64,000 bases of DNA from Actinokineospora inagensis DSM 44258 (GTDB lineage Bacteria > Actinomycetota > Actinomycetes > Mycobacteriales > Pseudonocardiaceae). Below the pieces are notes generated by a model. That model had not been told where the DNA came from and searched no databases. It saw nothing but the letters and a program-made list of their open reading frames with translations. Location of the stretch: the NCBI RefSeq assembly GCF_000482865.1, contig NZ_AXWW01000015.1, positions 16,732-80,731 of the forward strand, in the 5' to 3' direction. Both the position numbers and the translations under genes were made by a program. Shown here in pieces: positions 37,487 to 45,928 of the stretch. How positions within the stretch are numbered: the first letter of the stretch is position 1; the number at the start of each line of letters is the position of its first letter.

Positions 37487-37884
37487 GCGTCGGCCGTCCT
37501 TCGCGCCATCCGGAACTCGATCACCAGGTCGGCGAAGACCTCCCCGGGGTGCACCTCGCAGCTCAGCGACTCGGCCAGCGCGCCGAGCAGCGACCAGCCC
37601 AGCCCGGACCGCGTGGGCGGCGCCTCGTCGAGGACCTGGACCGAGCAGCGCACGGTGACCTCGTCGCGGCCCACGTCGAAGCGCACGGTCAGCGACCCGA
37701 ACGGCAGGGCCCGTGCCAGCAGCAGCGTGCACGCCTCGTCCACCAGCAGCCGCAGGTCGGCCACGGAGTCCATGTCGTAGTCGCGGCGGATGGCCACGGC
37801 GGCGGAGACGGTGCGCACCAGCGACAGTTGGGCCAGGGTCGCGTCCACGCGGAGGTCGACCAGCTCACCCGGGTTCGCGCGCAT
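37483..37884 (-). CDS. RsbW-like anti-sigma serine kinase
   Basis: A 133-residue HATPase_c protein of the RsbW/SpoIIAB group. The N-box region is LLVDEACTLLL, where Cys/Thr replace the usual Asn of EAxxNA, and GLGWSLLGALAESL is the G-box region. It should hold the adjacent sigma factor inactive and phosphorylate STAS antagonists; the missing N-box Asn raises doubt about kinase activity. ATG 37884 follows AGGAGTGAGG; the longer frame has no binding site. It is the first gene of the operon. Confidence 0.88.
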   Translation of the reverse strand: MRANPGELVDLRVDATLAQLSLVRTVSAAVAIRRDYDMDSVADLRLLVDEACTLLLARALPFGSLTVRFDVGRDEVTVRCSVQVLDEAPPTRSGLGWSLLGALAESLSCEVHPGEVFADLVIEFRMARRTADA

Positions 37885-38007
37885 GTCCTCACTCCTGTGT
37901 CCGGTGGATCTCCAGGTGCCGCGAACCGATCTGCCCTTCCGCGACGAGGTGGGGGCGGTCGAGGCCCGATCCAGGCGGTGGGGTCGCGGTGAGGTCACTC
38001 GGGCCGG

Positions 38008-38032
38008 TTACCCAGCCTGCCGACTCCCACAC
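38008..38032 (-). promoter_or_regulatory. SigB/SigF-type promoter, GTGT-N15-GGGTAA
   Basis: On the minus strand GTGT (38032-38029), 15 bp, GGGTAA (38013-38008), about 125 bp upstream of the anti-sigma/sigma operon, implying autoregulation. Confidence 0.6.
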
Positions 38033-38077
38033 CTCTGTAGCTGCCCCGCGTCGTTCCCAGGGGGTGGGGGCACAGGA

Positions 38078-38101
38078 GTAACCGCACGTGGTCCTGGGTA
38101 G
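38078..38101 (+). promoter_or_regulatory. SigB/SigF-type promoter, GTAA-N14-GGGTAG
   Basis: GTAA (38078-38081), 14 bp, GGGTAG (38096-38101), nine bases before the ATG of the holin-like gene. The -10 is good and the -35 partial. Confidence 0.55.
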
Positions 38102-38110
38102 CCCAGCGGC

Positions 38111-38527
38111 ATGAACCGCACGGGAACGAGCGATGTGAGCGCGCGCGAGCCGACCACCGGTGAACTCGTCGGCAAGCTCGGCGAGCAGGTGTCCCGGCTG
38201 GTGCGCGACGAACTGGCGCTGGCCAAGGCCGAGCTGCGCGACAAGGGCAAGCAGGCCGGCCTCGGTGCCGCCCTGGGCGGGACGGCCGGGGTGCTCGTCT
38301 GGTTCGCCGTCGGGACCCTGGTGGCCGCCGCGGTCGCCGGACTGGCGGTGGTGTGGCCGGTGTGGGCGGCGGCGCTGGTCGTGGCGGGGGTGTTGCTCGT
38401 GGTCGCGGCGGGCCTGGCCGGTTGGGCGGCCAGGAGCGTGCGGCGCGCGACCCCACCCATCCCGGAGCAGGCGATCGACAGCACCCGCCGCGACATCGAG
38501 GCCGTGAAGGAAGGAGCGCACCGATGA
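38111..38527 (+). CDS. Holin-superfamily (PF07332) stress membrane protein
   Basis: A 138-residue protein with a charged N-terminal amphipathic segment (LGEQVSRLVRDELALAKAELRDK) and two membrane helices (about 55-80 and 85-110). It belongs to the so-called phage holin family 3 superfamily, a misleading name: in actinobacteria it is a housekeeping envelope protein linked to DUF3618. It starts a three-gene operon preceded by a stress-type promoter. Role is unknown, probably envelope stability. Confidence 0.85.
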   Translation: MNRTGTSDVSAREPTTGELVGKLGEQVSRLVRDELALAKAELRDKGKQAGLGAALGGTAGVLVWFAVGTLVAAAVAGLAVVWPVWAAALVVAGVLLVVAAGLAGWAARSVRRATPPIPEQAIDSTRRDIEAVKEGAHR

Positions 38528-38784
38528 ACCGGCCCGGCCAACGGGAGTTGCGCGAGGAGATCGAGCAGACCCGCGAGGAACTCGCCGACACCGTCGACGC
38601 GCTGGCCGCCAAGGCCGACGTGCGGCACCGGGTCGGCGAGAAGATCGGGCAGAAGACCGAGCAGGCCCTGGAGCGGGCGGGTGAGGCGGTCGTGGTCGTG
38701 CGCCGCAACCCGGTGCCGGTCGCGGCCATCGCCGCCGTCGTCGTCGCGGCCGTGGTCGCCCTGCTGGTCCGGCGGGGGAGGTGA
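38524..38784 (+). CDS. DUF3618 membrane-anchored protein
   Basis: An 86-residue DUF3618 protein. The N-terminal helix REEIEQTREELADTVDALAAKADV is the family signature, followed by a C-terminal membrane helix and VRRGR. It overlaps the upstream gene by ATGA. Function is unknown; the gene is usually coupled to the holin-like and DUF4235 genes. Confidence 0.9.
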   Translation: MNRPGQRELREEIEQTREELADTVDALAAKADVRHRVGEKIGQKTEQALERAGEAVVVVRRNPVPVAAIAAVVVAAVVALLVRRGR

Positions 38785-38787
38785 GCC

Positions 38788-39051
38788 GTGCGGCTGCTGT
38801 ACCGACCGCTCAGCCTGCTCATCAGCGTTCTCGGTGGCCTGCTCGCGGGCACGGTGTTCAAGCGGGCGTGGCGCACGGTGTCCGGCGACGACGAACCACC
38901 CGAGGCGACCTCCCCGGACCACTCCACCCGCGAGGTCCTGCTCGCCGCGCTGCTGCAGGGCGCGATCTTCGGCGTGGTCAAGGCGAGCGTGGACCGGGCG
39001 GGCGCCAAGGGCTTCCGCAGGCTGACCGGGAAGCACCTGGACGAGGACTGA
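38788..39051 (+). CDS. DUF4235 protein
   Basis: An 87-residue DUF4235 protein starting at GTG 38788, three bases after the DUF3618 stop. The N-terminus is a membrane helix (LSLLISVLGGLLAGTVFKRAW), and AALLQGAIFGVVKA in the middle is typical. It is the last gene of the operon. Function is unknown. Confidence 0.88.
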   Translation: MRLLYRPLSLLISVLGGLLAGTVFKRAWRTVSGDDEPPEATSPDHSTREVLLAALLQGAIFGVVKASVDRAGAKGFRRLTGKHLDED

Positions 39052-39074
39052 GCCGGTCGGGCCGCGCCCACCGG

Positions 39075-39290
39075 TCAGTCCGCGCTCTGGTCGTCGGCGT
39101 CCGCGGTGACCCGCTCGACCGAGATGGGTTCGACGGTCTGCTTGCGGGCGTAGTCCTCGATCGGCGCGCTGCTCCGGTCGGCCAGGTCGTCGGTCTTGCG
39201 GGCGTCCTGCGCGTCCGCGGTCTCCAGATCCGTGTTGTCGCTGTTGTTGTCGTTGTCGCTTTTCGTGTCTGTTCGGTGATCCTGGGTCAC
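39075..39290 (-). CDS. Small acidic hydrophilic protein
   Basis: A 71-residue protein, very rich in Asp, with no cysteine or membrane segment. No family is recognised. GTG 39290 is supported by a stress-type promoter nine bases upstream, the same distance as at whiB and the DUF5709 gene, rather than by a binding site. Longer in-frame extension runs through the SpoIIE gene and is not credible. Confidence 0.6.
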   Translation of the reverse strand: MTQDHRTDTKSDNDNNSDNTDLETADAQDARKTDDLADRSSAPIEDYARKQTVEPISVERVTADADDQSAD

Positions 39291-39299
39291 GCCCGGCGG

Positions 39300-39325
39300 G
39301 TATCCAACCCGGGTGCCCACCACAC
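39300..39325 (-). promoter_or_regulatory. SigB/SigF-type promoter, GTGT-N16-GGATAC
   Basis: On the minus strand GTGT (39325-39322), 16 bp, GGATAC (39305-39300), one mismatch from GGGTAY, nine bases before the GTG at 39290. Confidence 0.5.
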
Positions 39326-39362
39326 CCGTCCGCCGGATTCCGTTGGTCCGTTCGCCGTCGGT

Positions 39363-39387
39363 GTTGCGTGGGATCGGCGCCGGGTAG
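39363..39387 (+). promoter_or_regulatory. SigB/SigF-type promoter, GTTG-N15-GGGTAG
   Basis: GTTG (39363-39366), 15 bp, GGGTAG (39382-39387), 80 bp upstream of the SpoIIE phosphatase gene. Confidence 0.55.
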
Positions 39388-39467
39388 AGGCTGACCGGCG
39401 GGACGGCCGGGCGTACCGCGTCGTCGACCGGCACCGGGTGGCGTGAGGGGGCACGGAGCTGCACGTC

Positions 39468-41372
39468 ATGGACCCCGAGTCGGTCGGCTTCGAGTTCGCG
39501 CCCACCATCCTGTGGATGTTCGCCGGGCCGGACCACCGCGTGCTGGCCGCGAACCGGTTGGCCAGGGCCAGCGTCGGCGACCGGCCGGGGCTGATCGGCA
39601 CCCCGATCCGGGACGCGGTGCCCGAGGCGGCGGGCCAGCAGGTGTTCGAGCTGCTGGACCAGGTCGCGCTGACCGGGGAGCCGCAGTTGGGCGCCGAGCG
39701 CCGGGTCGAGGTCGACGCGACCGGCACCGGTGAGCTGGTGGAGCGGTACTTCACCTACAGCGTGGTGCGCGCGTTCGCCGCGGACGGCACCCCGGTGCTG
39801 ATCGCGCACGGCATCGACGTCACCGAGCCCGTACGGCGCCGCCGGGCCGCCGAGGCCGAGGCCGCCGACGCGCGCGAACGGCTGGCCGCCGAGCGCAGGG
39901 TGGTCCTCCAGTTGCAGACCAGCCTGCTGCCAACGGGCCTGCCGCTGCTGCCCGACCTCGGTCTGAGCGCGGCGTACGTCCCGGCGGGGGAGTGGCTGAC
40001 CGCGGGCGGCGACTGGTACGACGTGGTCCCGATGCCCGGTGACCGCCTCGGGTTCGTGCTCGGTGACGTCGTGGGCCACGGACCCATCGCGTCCGGTGCC
40101 ATGGGGCAGCTTCGCGCGGTCGCGGCCGAACGCCTGGTGCGAGGCGGCACGGTGACCGAGGTGCTGCACGCGTTGGACACCGTGGCACGCATGTCGTCGG
40201 AAGCCCGAGGGTCGTCGGTGTGTGTGGCAGTGCTCGACCGACTCACCCGCGTACTGGAGTACGGCAGCAGGGGCCACCCGCGGCCGTTGTTGTTGGGCGC
40301 TGACGGTGTCCCGAGCTTCCTCGAAGGTCCGATCGGCCCGCCGCTGGCGTTCGGCGGGCGGGACACGCCGGTGTCGTACTCCACCCTGAGCCCCGGGGAG
40401 ACGCTGGTCTTCTACTCCGACGGTGTCATCGAGGCCCCCGGCCGGGGCTACCACGACGCCCGCGACCGGCTCGCCGAGTGCGTCGCCCACGTCGCGTCGC
40501 TCGGCGTGGAACCCCGGGACCTGCCAGAGCGGTTGTGCGCGGCCGTGGCAGTCATGGTCGACAACCAGACCTCCCGTGACGATGTCAGCGTCCTCGCCGC
40601 CACCGTGCTCACCGACCCCGCGCCCACCCTGGACTTGGCGCTACCGGGCACCGCGGACCAACTCGCCGTCGTCCACCGCGAACTCAACCGGTGGCTCGAC
40701 GCGCTGTCCGTGCACCGCGACGACCGCACCGCCATCGCCCTGTGCGTGGTCGAGGCGGTCACCAACTCCATCGAACACGGCTACCGCGACTACACCGGCA
40801 CCGTGACCGTCCTCGGCGAACTCGACGGCATCGGCGGCGTCGAGGTCACGGTGTCCGACAACGGCATCTGGCGCGAACCCGTCGAACGGAGCCCTTACCG
40901 CGGTCGCGGCATGCTGATGATGCGCGAATGCAGCGACGAACTGTCGGTCGACGCCGCCGACAACGGCACCACCGTCCACATGCGACGAACCGTGCGCAGG
41001 CCCCCGGTGCCCCTGCCCGAGTTCGGCCTGGCCGACCACGCCCCGGTGCCGCACACGATCTCGGTGAAAACCGAGTCCACCGGCGCCACGGTCCGGGTCC
41101 TGGCCTCCGGCGTGGTGGACTCGTCCAACGCGGGCGAACTCCGCGCCGCCCTCCAGGAAGCGGCCCGCAGCGGAGTCGGCACCTGCGTCCTCGTCCTGGA
41201 TGGAGTGGACCTCCTCGCCAGCGCTGCCCTCCGCGTCCTCTATGAACAGGCAGCCGACCTCCGCGCCGCCGGCCGCACTCTTACCCTGATCGCCGCCCCC
41301 GCCAGCCCAGCGGCGGCCGCCCTCATCGCCAGCGGACTCGACCAAGTGCTGCCGGTCGCCGAGCAGGACTGA
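39468..41372 (+). CDS. PAS-SpoIIE phosphatase-HATPase-STAS multidomain protein
   Basis: A 634-residue regulator with four modules: PAS (about 5-120), a short coiled coil, a SpoIIE PP2C phosphatase (about 155-385, with GGDWYDVVPM and VLGDVVGHGP), an RsbW-like HATPase (about 395-515, with VVEAVTNSIEHG) and a C-terminal STAS domain (about 540-634, with VDLLASAALRVLY). It combines phosphatase, kinase and antagonist of one partner-switching pathway in a single chain. It probably dephosphorylates STAS proteins to release the nearby sigma factor. Such fusions are frequent in actinomycetes. ATG 39468. Confidence 0.93.
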   Translation: MDPESVGFEFAPTILWMFAGPDHRVLAANRLARASVGDRPGLIGTPIRDAVPEAAGQQVFELLDQVALTGEPQLGAERRVEVDATGTGELVERYFTYSVVRAFAADGTPVLIAHGIDVTEPVRRRRAAEAEAADARERLAAERRVVLQLQTSLLPTGLPLLPDLGLSAAYVPAGEWLTAGGDWYDVVPMPGDRLGFVLGDVVGHGPIASGAMGQLRAVAAERLVRGGTVTEVLHALDTVARMSSEARGSSVCVAVLDRLTRVLEYGSRGHPRPLLLGADGVPSFLEGPIGPPLAFGGRDTPVSYSTLSPGETLVFYSDGVIEAPGRGYHDARDRLAECVAHVASLGVEPRDLPERLCAAVAVMVDNQTSRDDVSVLAATVLTDPAPTLDLALPGTADQLAVVHRELNRWLDALSVHRDDRTAIALCVVEAVTNSIEHGYRDYTGTVTVLGELDGIGGVEVTVSDNGIWREPVERSPYRGRGMLMMRECSDELSVDAADNGTTVHMRRTVRRPPVPLPEFGLADHAPVPHTISVKTESTGATVRVLASGVVDSSNAGELRAALQEAARSGVGTCVLVLDGVDLLASAALRVLYEQAADLRAAGRTLTLIAAPASPAAAALIASGLDQVLPVAEQD

Positions 41373-41514
41373 TCCGCGCGCGTGGTCATGGAGCGGAGAA
41401 TGTCGGCTTGAGCGGCCGTTCACCCGGGGTCAGCCCGGTGCCGAAGATGAACCTGTTGTCGGACAACAGTTGTACCGCCGCCTACTGGGCGACCACCACT
41501 GGGGTGGTAGCGCG

Positions 41515-41886
41515 TCAGCCCTCGCGTAGGGCGTCGGCGACTGAGCCGCCTGCCTCATCGGCGGCTTGGCCGCGCAGTTCGGCGTCGGTGTGCCGCGGGT
41601 GCGTGGGTTCGGGCGGGGTGTCCACAGTGGTCTGCTCGTCGATCCGGTCGTCCAGTTCCGCCAGCGGGCTGTCCGGGCCGGGAAGGTCGTCGACCGTGAC
41701 GTCCGGTTCTTCCTCGGCCAGCCGGTGGTCGAGGTCCTCGCCCGCGCGCGCCTCGGCCGGGGTCATGCCGAACCGGTTCGCCTCCGCCCAGTGTTCGGGT
41801 GGCTCGATGCCCTCCTCCAGCGGGTCCACCCGGAGGTTGTCCTCGTCGAGGGACTCGGTCTGGCTTTCGGTGCGGTAGCCGTCCAT
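41515..41886 (-). CDS. DUF5709 acidic protein
   Basis: A 123-residue acidic, mostly disordered protein of the DUF5709 type, beginning MDGYRTESQTESLDEDNL and containing PPEHWAEANRFGMTPAEARAGE. Function is unknown. The ATG at 41886 lies nine bases after a full-consensus stress promoter located within the end of the ybdK gene, so it can be expressed independently of its upstream neighbour. Confidence 0.8.
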   Translation of the reverse strand: MDGYRTESQTESLDEDNLRVDPLEEGIEPPEHWAEANRFGMTPAEARAGEDLDHRLAEEEPDVTVDDLPGPDSPLAELDDRIDEQTTVDTPPEPTHPRHTDAELRGQAADEAGGSVADALREG

Positions 41887-41895
41887 GCCCCGGTG

Positions 41896-41921
41896 CTACC
41901 CCTCGGTGGTCCGCGACAAAC
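41896..41921 (-). promoter_or_regulatory. SigB/SigF-type promoter, GTTT-N16-GGGTAG
   Basis: On the minus strand GTTT (41921-41918), 16 bp, GGGTAG (41901-41896). Its GGGTAG covers the ybdK stop codon and lies nine bases before the DUF5709 start. Confidence 0.75.
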
Positions 41922-42990
41922 TCGTCTGCTCGGCCAGCATCCTGGTCACGTCGTCGATGTTCCCGGCGCGTTCGAACGCCTCCCGCTGCCGGTGCGCGCC
42001 GTCGCCGTGGTGGTCCAGCCAGGTCGCGGTGGCCCGCATGAAGTCCAGTTCGCCGGAGGCGCGCAGGTCGTCTGTGTGGTCGCGGATGAGGTCGCCGACC
42101 ACCGCCGTCGCCTCCCGCAGGGTGCGCAGCCGCGGGTCCGGCACCGACGCCGACCGACCGCCGCGCGCGGCCCGCCACGACGCGGCCCGGATGATCTCCG
42201 TCGGCACCGGGTCGGGATCTCCGCGCAGCGCGTCCGACACCAGCAACCGCACGAGGACGGCGATGAAGGTGGCTTCCTGCACGGTCCCCAGCACGTCCGG
42301 GATGCGCACCTCCACCGTCGGCTGGGCCTCCGAGGGGCGCACCTCCCAGTAGACCATCTTGCGATCCATCGCCGCGCCCGTCGCGAGCAGCCCCGCCACG
42401 ATCTCCTCGTACTCGGCCAAAGACGACACGTACGGCGGCGGCCCCGCGGTCGGCCACCGGTTCCACAGCACGTGCCGGGTCGAGGCGTACCCGGTGTCGA
42501 CGCCGCCGTGGAAGGGCGAGTTGGCCGACCAGGCGAGCAGGGCGGGCAGCCACGGCCGCAGGTGGTTCGCCACCCGCAGCCCGGCCGCCCGGTCCTCGAC
42601 CCCCACGTGCACGTGGCACCCGCAGGTGACGTCGCTGGCGATGAACGACCCGATGTGCCGGGCGATCCGGTTGTAGCGGGTGCCCGGCCCGATCACCGAG
42701 ATCTCCGGCTGCGGGTGCGGCGCGGTGCCGGACGCGATCAGCGCCGCTCCCTGGTCCGCCGCGCCCTTGGCCAACAGGCCGCGCAGTTCGACCAGCTCGC
42801 CGCGGATGTCGTCGGCCGTGCGCAGCACCCCGGTCGCCGACTCGACCTGGCACCGCAGCAGCTCCGGCTTCAGGTCGACGCCGGTGGCGTCGGCGACCGC
42901 CTCCGGCCCCTGGTTCACCAGCCCGCCATCCGGTCCGACGAGGAAGAACTCCTCCTCGACCCCGACCGTCAGCTCAGGTTGTCCGGACAA
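41896..42990 (-). CDS. ybdK: YbdK-type carboxylate-amine ligase (GCS2 family)
   Basis: A 364-residue protein of the glutamate-cysteine ligase GCS2/YbdK family, with VGVEEEFFLV at the N-terminus and TCGCHVHVGVED in the middle. Family members show weak glutamate-cysteine ligase activity in vitro; the physiological substrate in actinobacteria, which use mycothiol, is unclear. I chose TTG 42990 with GGAGG upstream; a GTG at 43014 gives eight more residues. A stress-type promoter lies about 35 bp upstream. Confidence 0.88.
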   Translation of the reverse strand: MSGQPELTVGVEEEFFLVGPDGGLVNQGPEAVADATGVDLKPELLRCQVESATGVLRTADDIRGELVELRGLLAKGAADQGAALIASGTAPHPQPEISVIGPGTRYNRIARHIGSFIASDVTCGCHVHVGVEDRAAGLRVANHLRPWLPALLAWSANSPFHGGVDTGYASTRHVLWNRWPTAGPPPYVSSLAEYEEIVAGLLATGAAMDRKMVYWEVRPSEAQPTVEVRIPDVLGTVQEATFIAVLVRLLVSDALRGDPDPVPTEIIRAASWRAARGGRSASVPDPRLRTLREATAVVGDLIRDHTDDLRASGELDFMRATATWLDHHGDGAHRQREAFERAGNIDDVTRMLAEQTSLSRTTEG

Positions 42991-43024
42991 CAGGCCTCCT
43001 CGATGTGTCCCCACTGCCCACTTA

Positions 43025-43050
43025 GTACCCAGGCGCAGGCCCGGCCACGC
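43025..43050 (-). promoter_or_regulatory. SigB/SigF-type promoter, GCGT-N16-GGGTAC
   Basis: On the minus strand GCGT (43050-43047), 16 bp, GGGTAC (43030-43025), upstream of ybdK. The -10 is full, the -35 half. Confidence 0.5.
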
Positions 43051-43067
43051 GGTGTAATAGTTGAGGG

Positions 43068-44552
43068 ATGGCTACCCGAGTGCGCGAGACCGAACGCAAG
43101 TACGAGGCCCCCGCCGACTTCGCGTTGCCCGATCTGGCGACCGGGCCGGTGCGCAGCTTCGCCGGTCCCCGCCGCTCGGACCTCGACGCGACCTACTTCG
43201 ACACTGTCGACCTGCGGTTGGCCCGCGCGGGCATCACCCTGCGCAGGCGGACCGGTGGGGACGACGCGGGCTGGCACGCCAAACTGCCCGTCGCCCCGCA
43301 CGTGCGCGACGAGATCCGGGTGCCGCTGAGCAGCGCGAAGACCAAGGTGCCCGCCGACCTGGCCGCCCTGGTCCGTTCGCACACCCTGGGCGCCCCGCTC
43401 GAACCGGTGGTGCGGATCACCACTGAGCGTGACGAGTGGGAGTTGAAGGGCGCGGACGGCACCACCATCGCCCTGCTCGCCGACGACCGGGTGACCGCGC
43501 ACCCGCTGGACGCCGAGCCGCACGCCTGGCGCGAACTGGAGATCGAGGCCACCGACCTGGACGTGCTCGCCGCCGTCGGCACCGCTCTCGGCGCGAAACC
43601 GGCCAAGTCCACCTCGAAGCTCGCCCGCGCCCTCGGCGACCGGGCACGGCCGCGCAAGCCGGTTTCCCTGCCTGCCAACCCGACGGCGGGCGAGGTCGCC
43701 CTCACCTACCTGCGCGCGCAGGCCGACGCGTTGCGCGCGCACGACACCGGCGTCCGACTCGACACCGACGACGCCGTGCACCAGTTCCGGGTCGCGTGCC
43801 GACGGTCGCGCAGCGCGTTGCGCGCGTTCCGGCCGTTGTTCGATTCCGCCAGGGTCAACGCGTTGCGGGACGAGCTGAAGTGGCTCGGGGCGGCGGCTTC
43901 CCCGGCGCGTGATGCCGAGGTGCTCGCCGGGGAACTGGACGCGGACGTGCACCGGTTGCCGGTGGAGGACGTCCTCGGCGCCGTCCCGGCGCGGATCGAC
44001 GCCGAGCTGAGCCGGGCCGCCGCCGACGCCAGGACGGCGCTTCTGTCCGCTTTGGACAGTGACCGCCACCTGGCCCTGTTGGCGGATCTCGACGGTTTCC
44101 TCGACGAGCCGCCGGTGACCGAGCGGGCCGGTCACCCGGCCGTGCGGGAGCTGCGGCGTCCGGTGCGCCGTGCGTGGCGTGAGTTCGCCGCGTCCGTCGC
44201 CGCCATCGACGCGGCCGACGACCGCGACGCCGCGTTGCACCAGGCTCGCAAGGACGCGAAGAAGGCCCGGTACACCGCCGAGGCGGTCGCCCCGGTGTTC
44301 GGCGGGAAGCTGGACCGCTGGCGCCGCAAGGTCAAGAAGGCGCAGTCCGCGCTCGGCACCCACCAGGACGCCGTCGTCGCCCGGGGCGCCCTGCGCGACC
44401 TGGGTATCCGCGCCCACCTCGCCGGGGACAACGGCTTCACCTACGGCCTGCTGCACGCCCGCCAGGGCCACCGCGCCGAGCAGGCCGAGCGGCGGTTCAC
44501 CCGGGAGTGGAAGTCGCTGCTGGGGGTCCGGCCGCCGCGCTGGCTGCGCTGA
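43068..44552 (+). CDS. CYTH-CHAD domain protein
   Basis: A 494-residue protein with an N-terminal CYTH triphosphate tunnel domain (about 1-195; ERKYE replaces the ExExK strand motif, with a ring of basic and acidic residues) and a C-terminal helical CHAD domain (about 205-490, with VHQFRVACRRSRSALRAF and HQARKDAKKARYTAE). CHAD binds polyphosphate and CYTH often hydrolyses inorganic triphosphate, so it is likely a polyphosphate-associated protein. ATG 43068 is divergent from ybdK. Confidence 0.92.
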   Translation: MATRVRETERKYEAPADFALPDLATGPVRSFAGPRRSDLDATYFDTVDLRLARAGITLRRRTGGDDAGWHAKLPVAPHVRDEIRVPLSSAKTKVPADLAALVRSHTLGAPLEPVVRITTERDEWELKGADGTTIALLADDRVTAHPLDAEPHAWRELEIEATDLDVLAAVGTALGAKPAKSTSKLARALGDRARPRKPVSLPANPTAGEVALTYLRAQADALRAHDTGVRLDTDDAVHQFRVACRRSRSALRAFRPLFDSARVNALRDELKWLGAAASPARDAEVLAGELDADVHRLPVEDVLGAVPARIDAELSRAAADARTALLSALDSDRHLALLADLDGFLDEPPVTERAGHPAVRELRRPVRRAWREFAASVAAIDAADDRDAALHQARKDAKKARYTAEAVAPVFGGKLDRWRRKVKKAQSALGTHQDAVVARGALRDLGIRAHLAGDNGFTYGLLHARQGHRAEQAERRFTREWKSLLGVRPPRWLR

Positions 44553-44555
44553 GCC

Positions 44556-44581
44556 GTTTCGCGGGCCGGTCACCGGGGTAC
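44556..44581 (+). promoter_or_regulatory. SigB/SigF-type promoter, GTTT-N16-GGGTAC
   Basis: GTTT (44556-44559), 16 bp, GGGTAC (44576-44581), 40 bp before the GTG at 44622; full consensus match. Confidence 0.8.
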
Positions 44582-44621
44582 ACCCAACCGTGACCGGCTG
44601 TATGCGGAAAAGGGGCCCATC

Positions 44622-45251
44622 GTGGACGACAGCACGTACGTCTTGTTCCTGGTCCTCGGCATAGCGCTCGTCCTGGTGGATGGCCAGATCATCTACCGCA
44701 GCGGGCTGAGGTACCTCTCCGACTCCTACGGCGAGATCGAGTCCGCCCGCTCCATGGCCCGGCTCGTGTCGGTGCTGTTCCACTTCGCGGTGCTCGGCGT
44801 GCTCGCCCTGATCTCCGCCATCGACCTCGGTGGCGACACGGCGCTGATGGCCATCGTCCGGAAGCTCGGCGTGGTCCTCCTCCTGCTTGCAGGCGCGCAC
44901 GCGATCGCCATCAAGGCCCTCACCCGCCTCCGCGACCGCCTGGACGCGGAGAACATGACCAAGCAGCGCGCGCAGAACGCCGTCATTGACCCGCCGACCC
45001 CGCCCACCGGGGTTGCCGCGCCCACGGGCGGTGCCATCGACTCCGAGGACATCGCCCGCGCCCCGGGCAACGCCGAGACCCGGCTGTCCCGCGCACCCGG
45101 CGCCGAACCCGGCATCGGCACCGTCCCGGCCAACGCCGACGGCACGCTGCCGCCCTCGGTGGTCCCAGGCCAGGAGGTCCCGGTTCAGCAGCGCCGGGCG
45201 GCCCAGCCCAACCTCGGCCCCGAGACCGTCGCCCGCCGCGCCGAGCGGTAG
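44622..45251 (+). CDS. Three-helix membrane protein with disordered tail
   Basis: A 209-residue protein with membrane helices near 5-24, 48-68 and 78-98, then a long hydrophilic tail rich in Pro, Ala and Gly (110-209). No family is recognised. GTG 44622 follows AAAGGGG. A full-consensus stress promoter and a strong terminator frame it as a monocistronic stress gene. Confidence 0.72.
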   Translation: MDDSTYVLFLVLGIALVLVDGQIIYRSGLRYLSDSYGEIESARSMARLVSVLFHFAVLGVLALISAIDLGGDTALMAIVRKLGVVLLLLAGAHAIAIKALTRLRDRLDAENMTKQRAQNAVIDPPTPPTGVAAPTGGAIDSEDIARAPGNAETRLSRAPGAEPGIGTVPANADGTLPPSVVPGQEVPVQQRRAAQPNLGPETVARRAER

Positions 45252-45291
45252 ACAAGCAGCACAGGCAGCACAGGCAGCGTCCCCGATATCG

Positions 45292-45339
45292 CACAAGGGA
45301 AGGCGACCACCCGAGATCGGGTGGTCGCCTTCCCTTGTG
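45292..45339. terminator. Strong bidirectional terminator
   Basis: A perfect 23-bp stem (45292-45314 with 45317-45339, containing AAGGGAAGGCGACCACC) lies between converging genes. Confidence 0.92.
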
Positions 45340-45341
45340 GG

Positions 45342-45758
45342 CTAACGAGAAGTGGTGTCCGCGTAGCGGGCGAGCGGGGTGTCCACCCGGTCGTGCAACT
45401 GGAAGGTGCGGCGCAGACCCGTGACGTCGAGGGGGCGCAGCACCACCCGCCCGGTGGCGACCAGCCGCAGGTCGACCGCCCGCGCCCGTGCTCGGTCGCG
45501 CACCTCCACCAGCACCCCGAGTCCGGCGGCGGCCAGGAAGTCCACTGGGGACAGATCCACCACCAGCAGTAGCAAGTCCGGGTCGCGCAGGGCGGTGTTC
45601 AGGGTCTCGCGCACGGCGGGGGCGGTGACCAGGTCGACCTCACCGCGGACGGTGACCACGCTGGCCCAGCGGCTCACCCGGTCCAGGGATGCCGTCGGGG
45701 TCGGCACGCCCGCGCGCCGTGGGCGGGGGATGGCGGGGGAATGGGTGCGGGCTGCCAT
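45342..45758 (-). CDS. STAS-domain protein lacking the phospho-Ser
   Basis: A 138-residue STAS protein with an N-terminal ~30-residue tail. The fold is typical (VVTVRGEVDLVTA, LLLVVDLSPVDF), but the phosphorylation segment reads DFLAAAGLG where RsbV has the pattern F-x-D-S-x-G-L: both Asp and Ser are Ala. It may be a constitutively active antagonist that the kinase cannot phosphorylate. ATG 45758 is preceded by a weak GAGG; a longer frame is possible. Confidence 0.8.
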   Translation of the reverse strand: MAARTHSPAIPRPRRAGVPTPTASLDRVSRWASVVTVRGEVDLVTAPAVRETLNTALRDPDLLLLVVDLSPVDFLAAAGLGVLVEVRDRARARAVDLRLVATGRVVLRPLDVTGLRRTFQLHDRVDTPLARYADTTSR

Positions 45759-45878
45759 GGCGGCCTCGGTTCGTGGGGTCGAATGCGCGGAGGTGCATGG
45801 GAGTCTTCGAAGCATAGAGCACCGGGCACCCCGGGCAAGCATGTCTGGCGGGCTTCGCCCGAAGGTCGCAGGATCTGG

Positions 45879-45903
45879 GTTGGGCGGGTCCGCTCAGGGG
45901 TAG
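45879..45903 (+). promoter_or_regulatory. SigB/SigF-type promoter, GTTG-N15-GGGTAG
   Basis: GTTG (45879-45882), 15 bp, GGGTAG (45898-45903), 25 bp before the GTG at 45929. Confidence 0.55.
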
Positions 45904-45928
45904 CTCACGAGTGAGTCGAGGAGGGCAC

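Noticed and set aside
38111-38527. Phage holin suggesting a prophage
   Set aside because: No endolysin, portal or integrase nearby; the family with DUF3618/DUF4235 neighbours is a normal actinobacterial envelope set.
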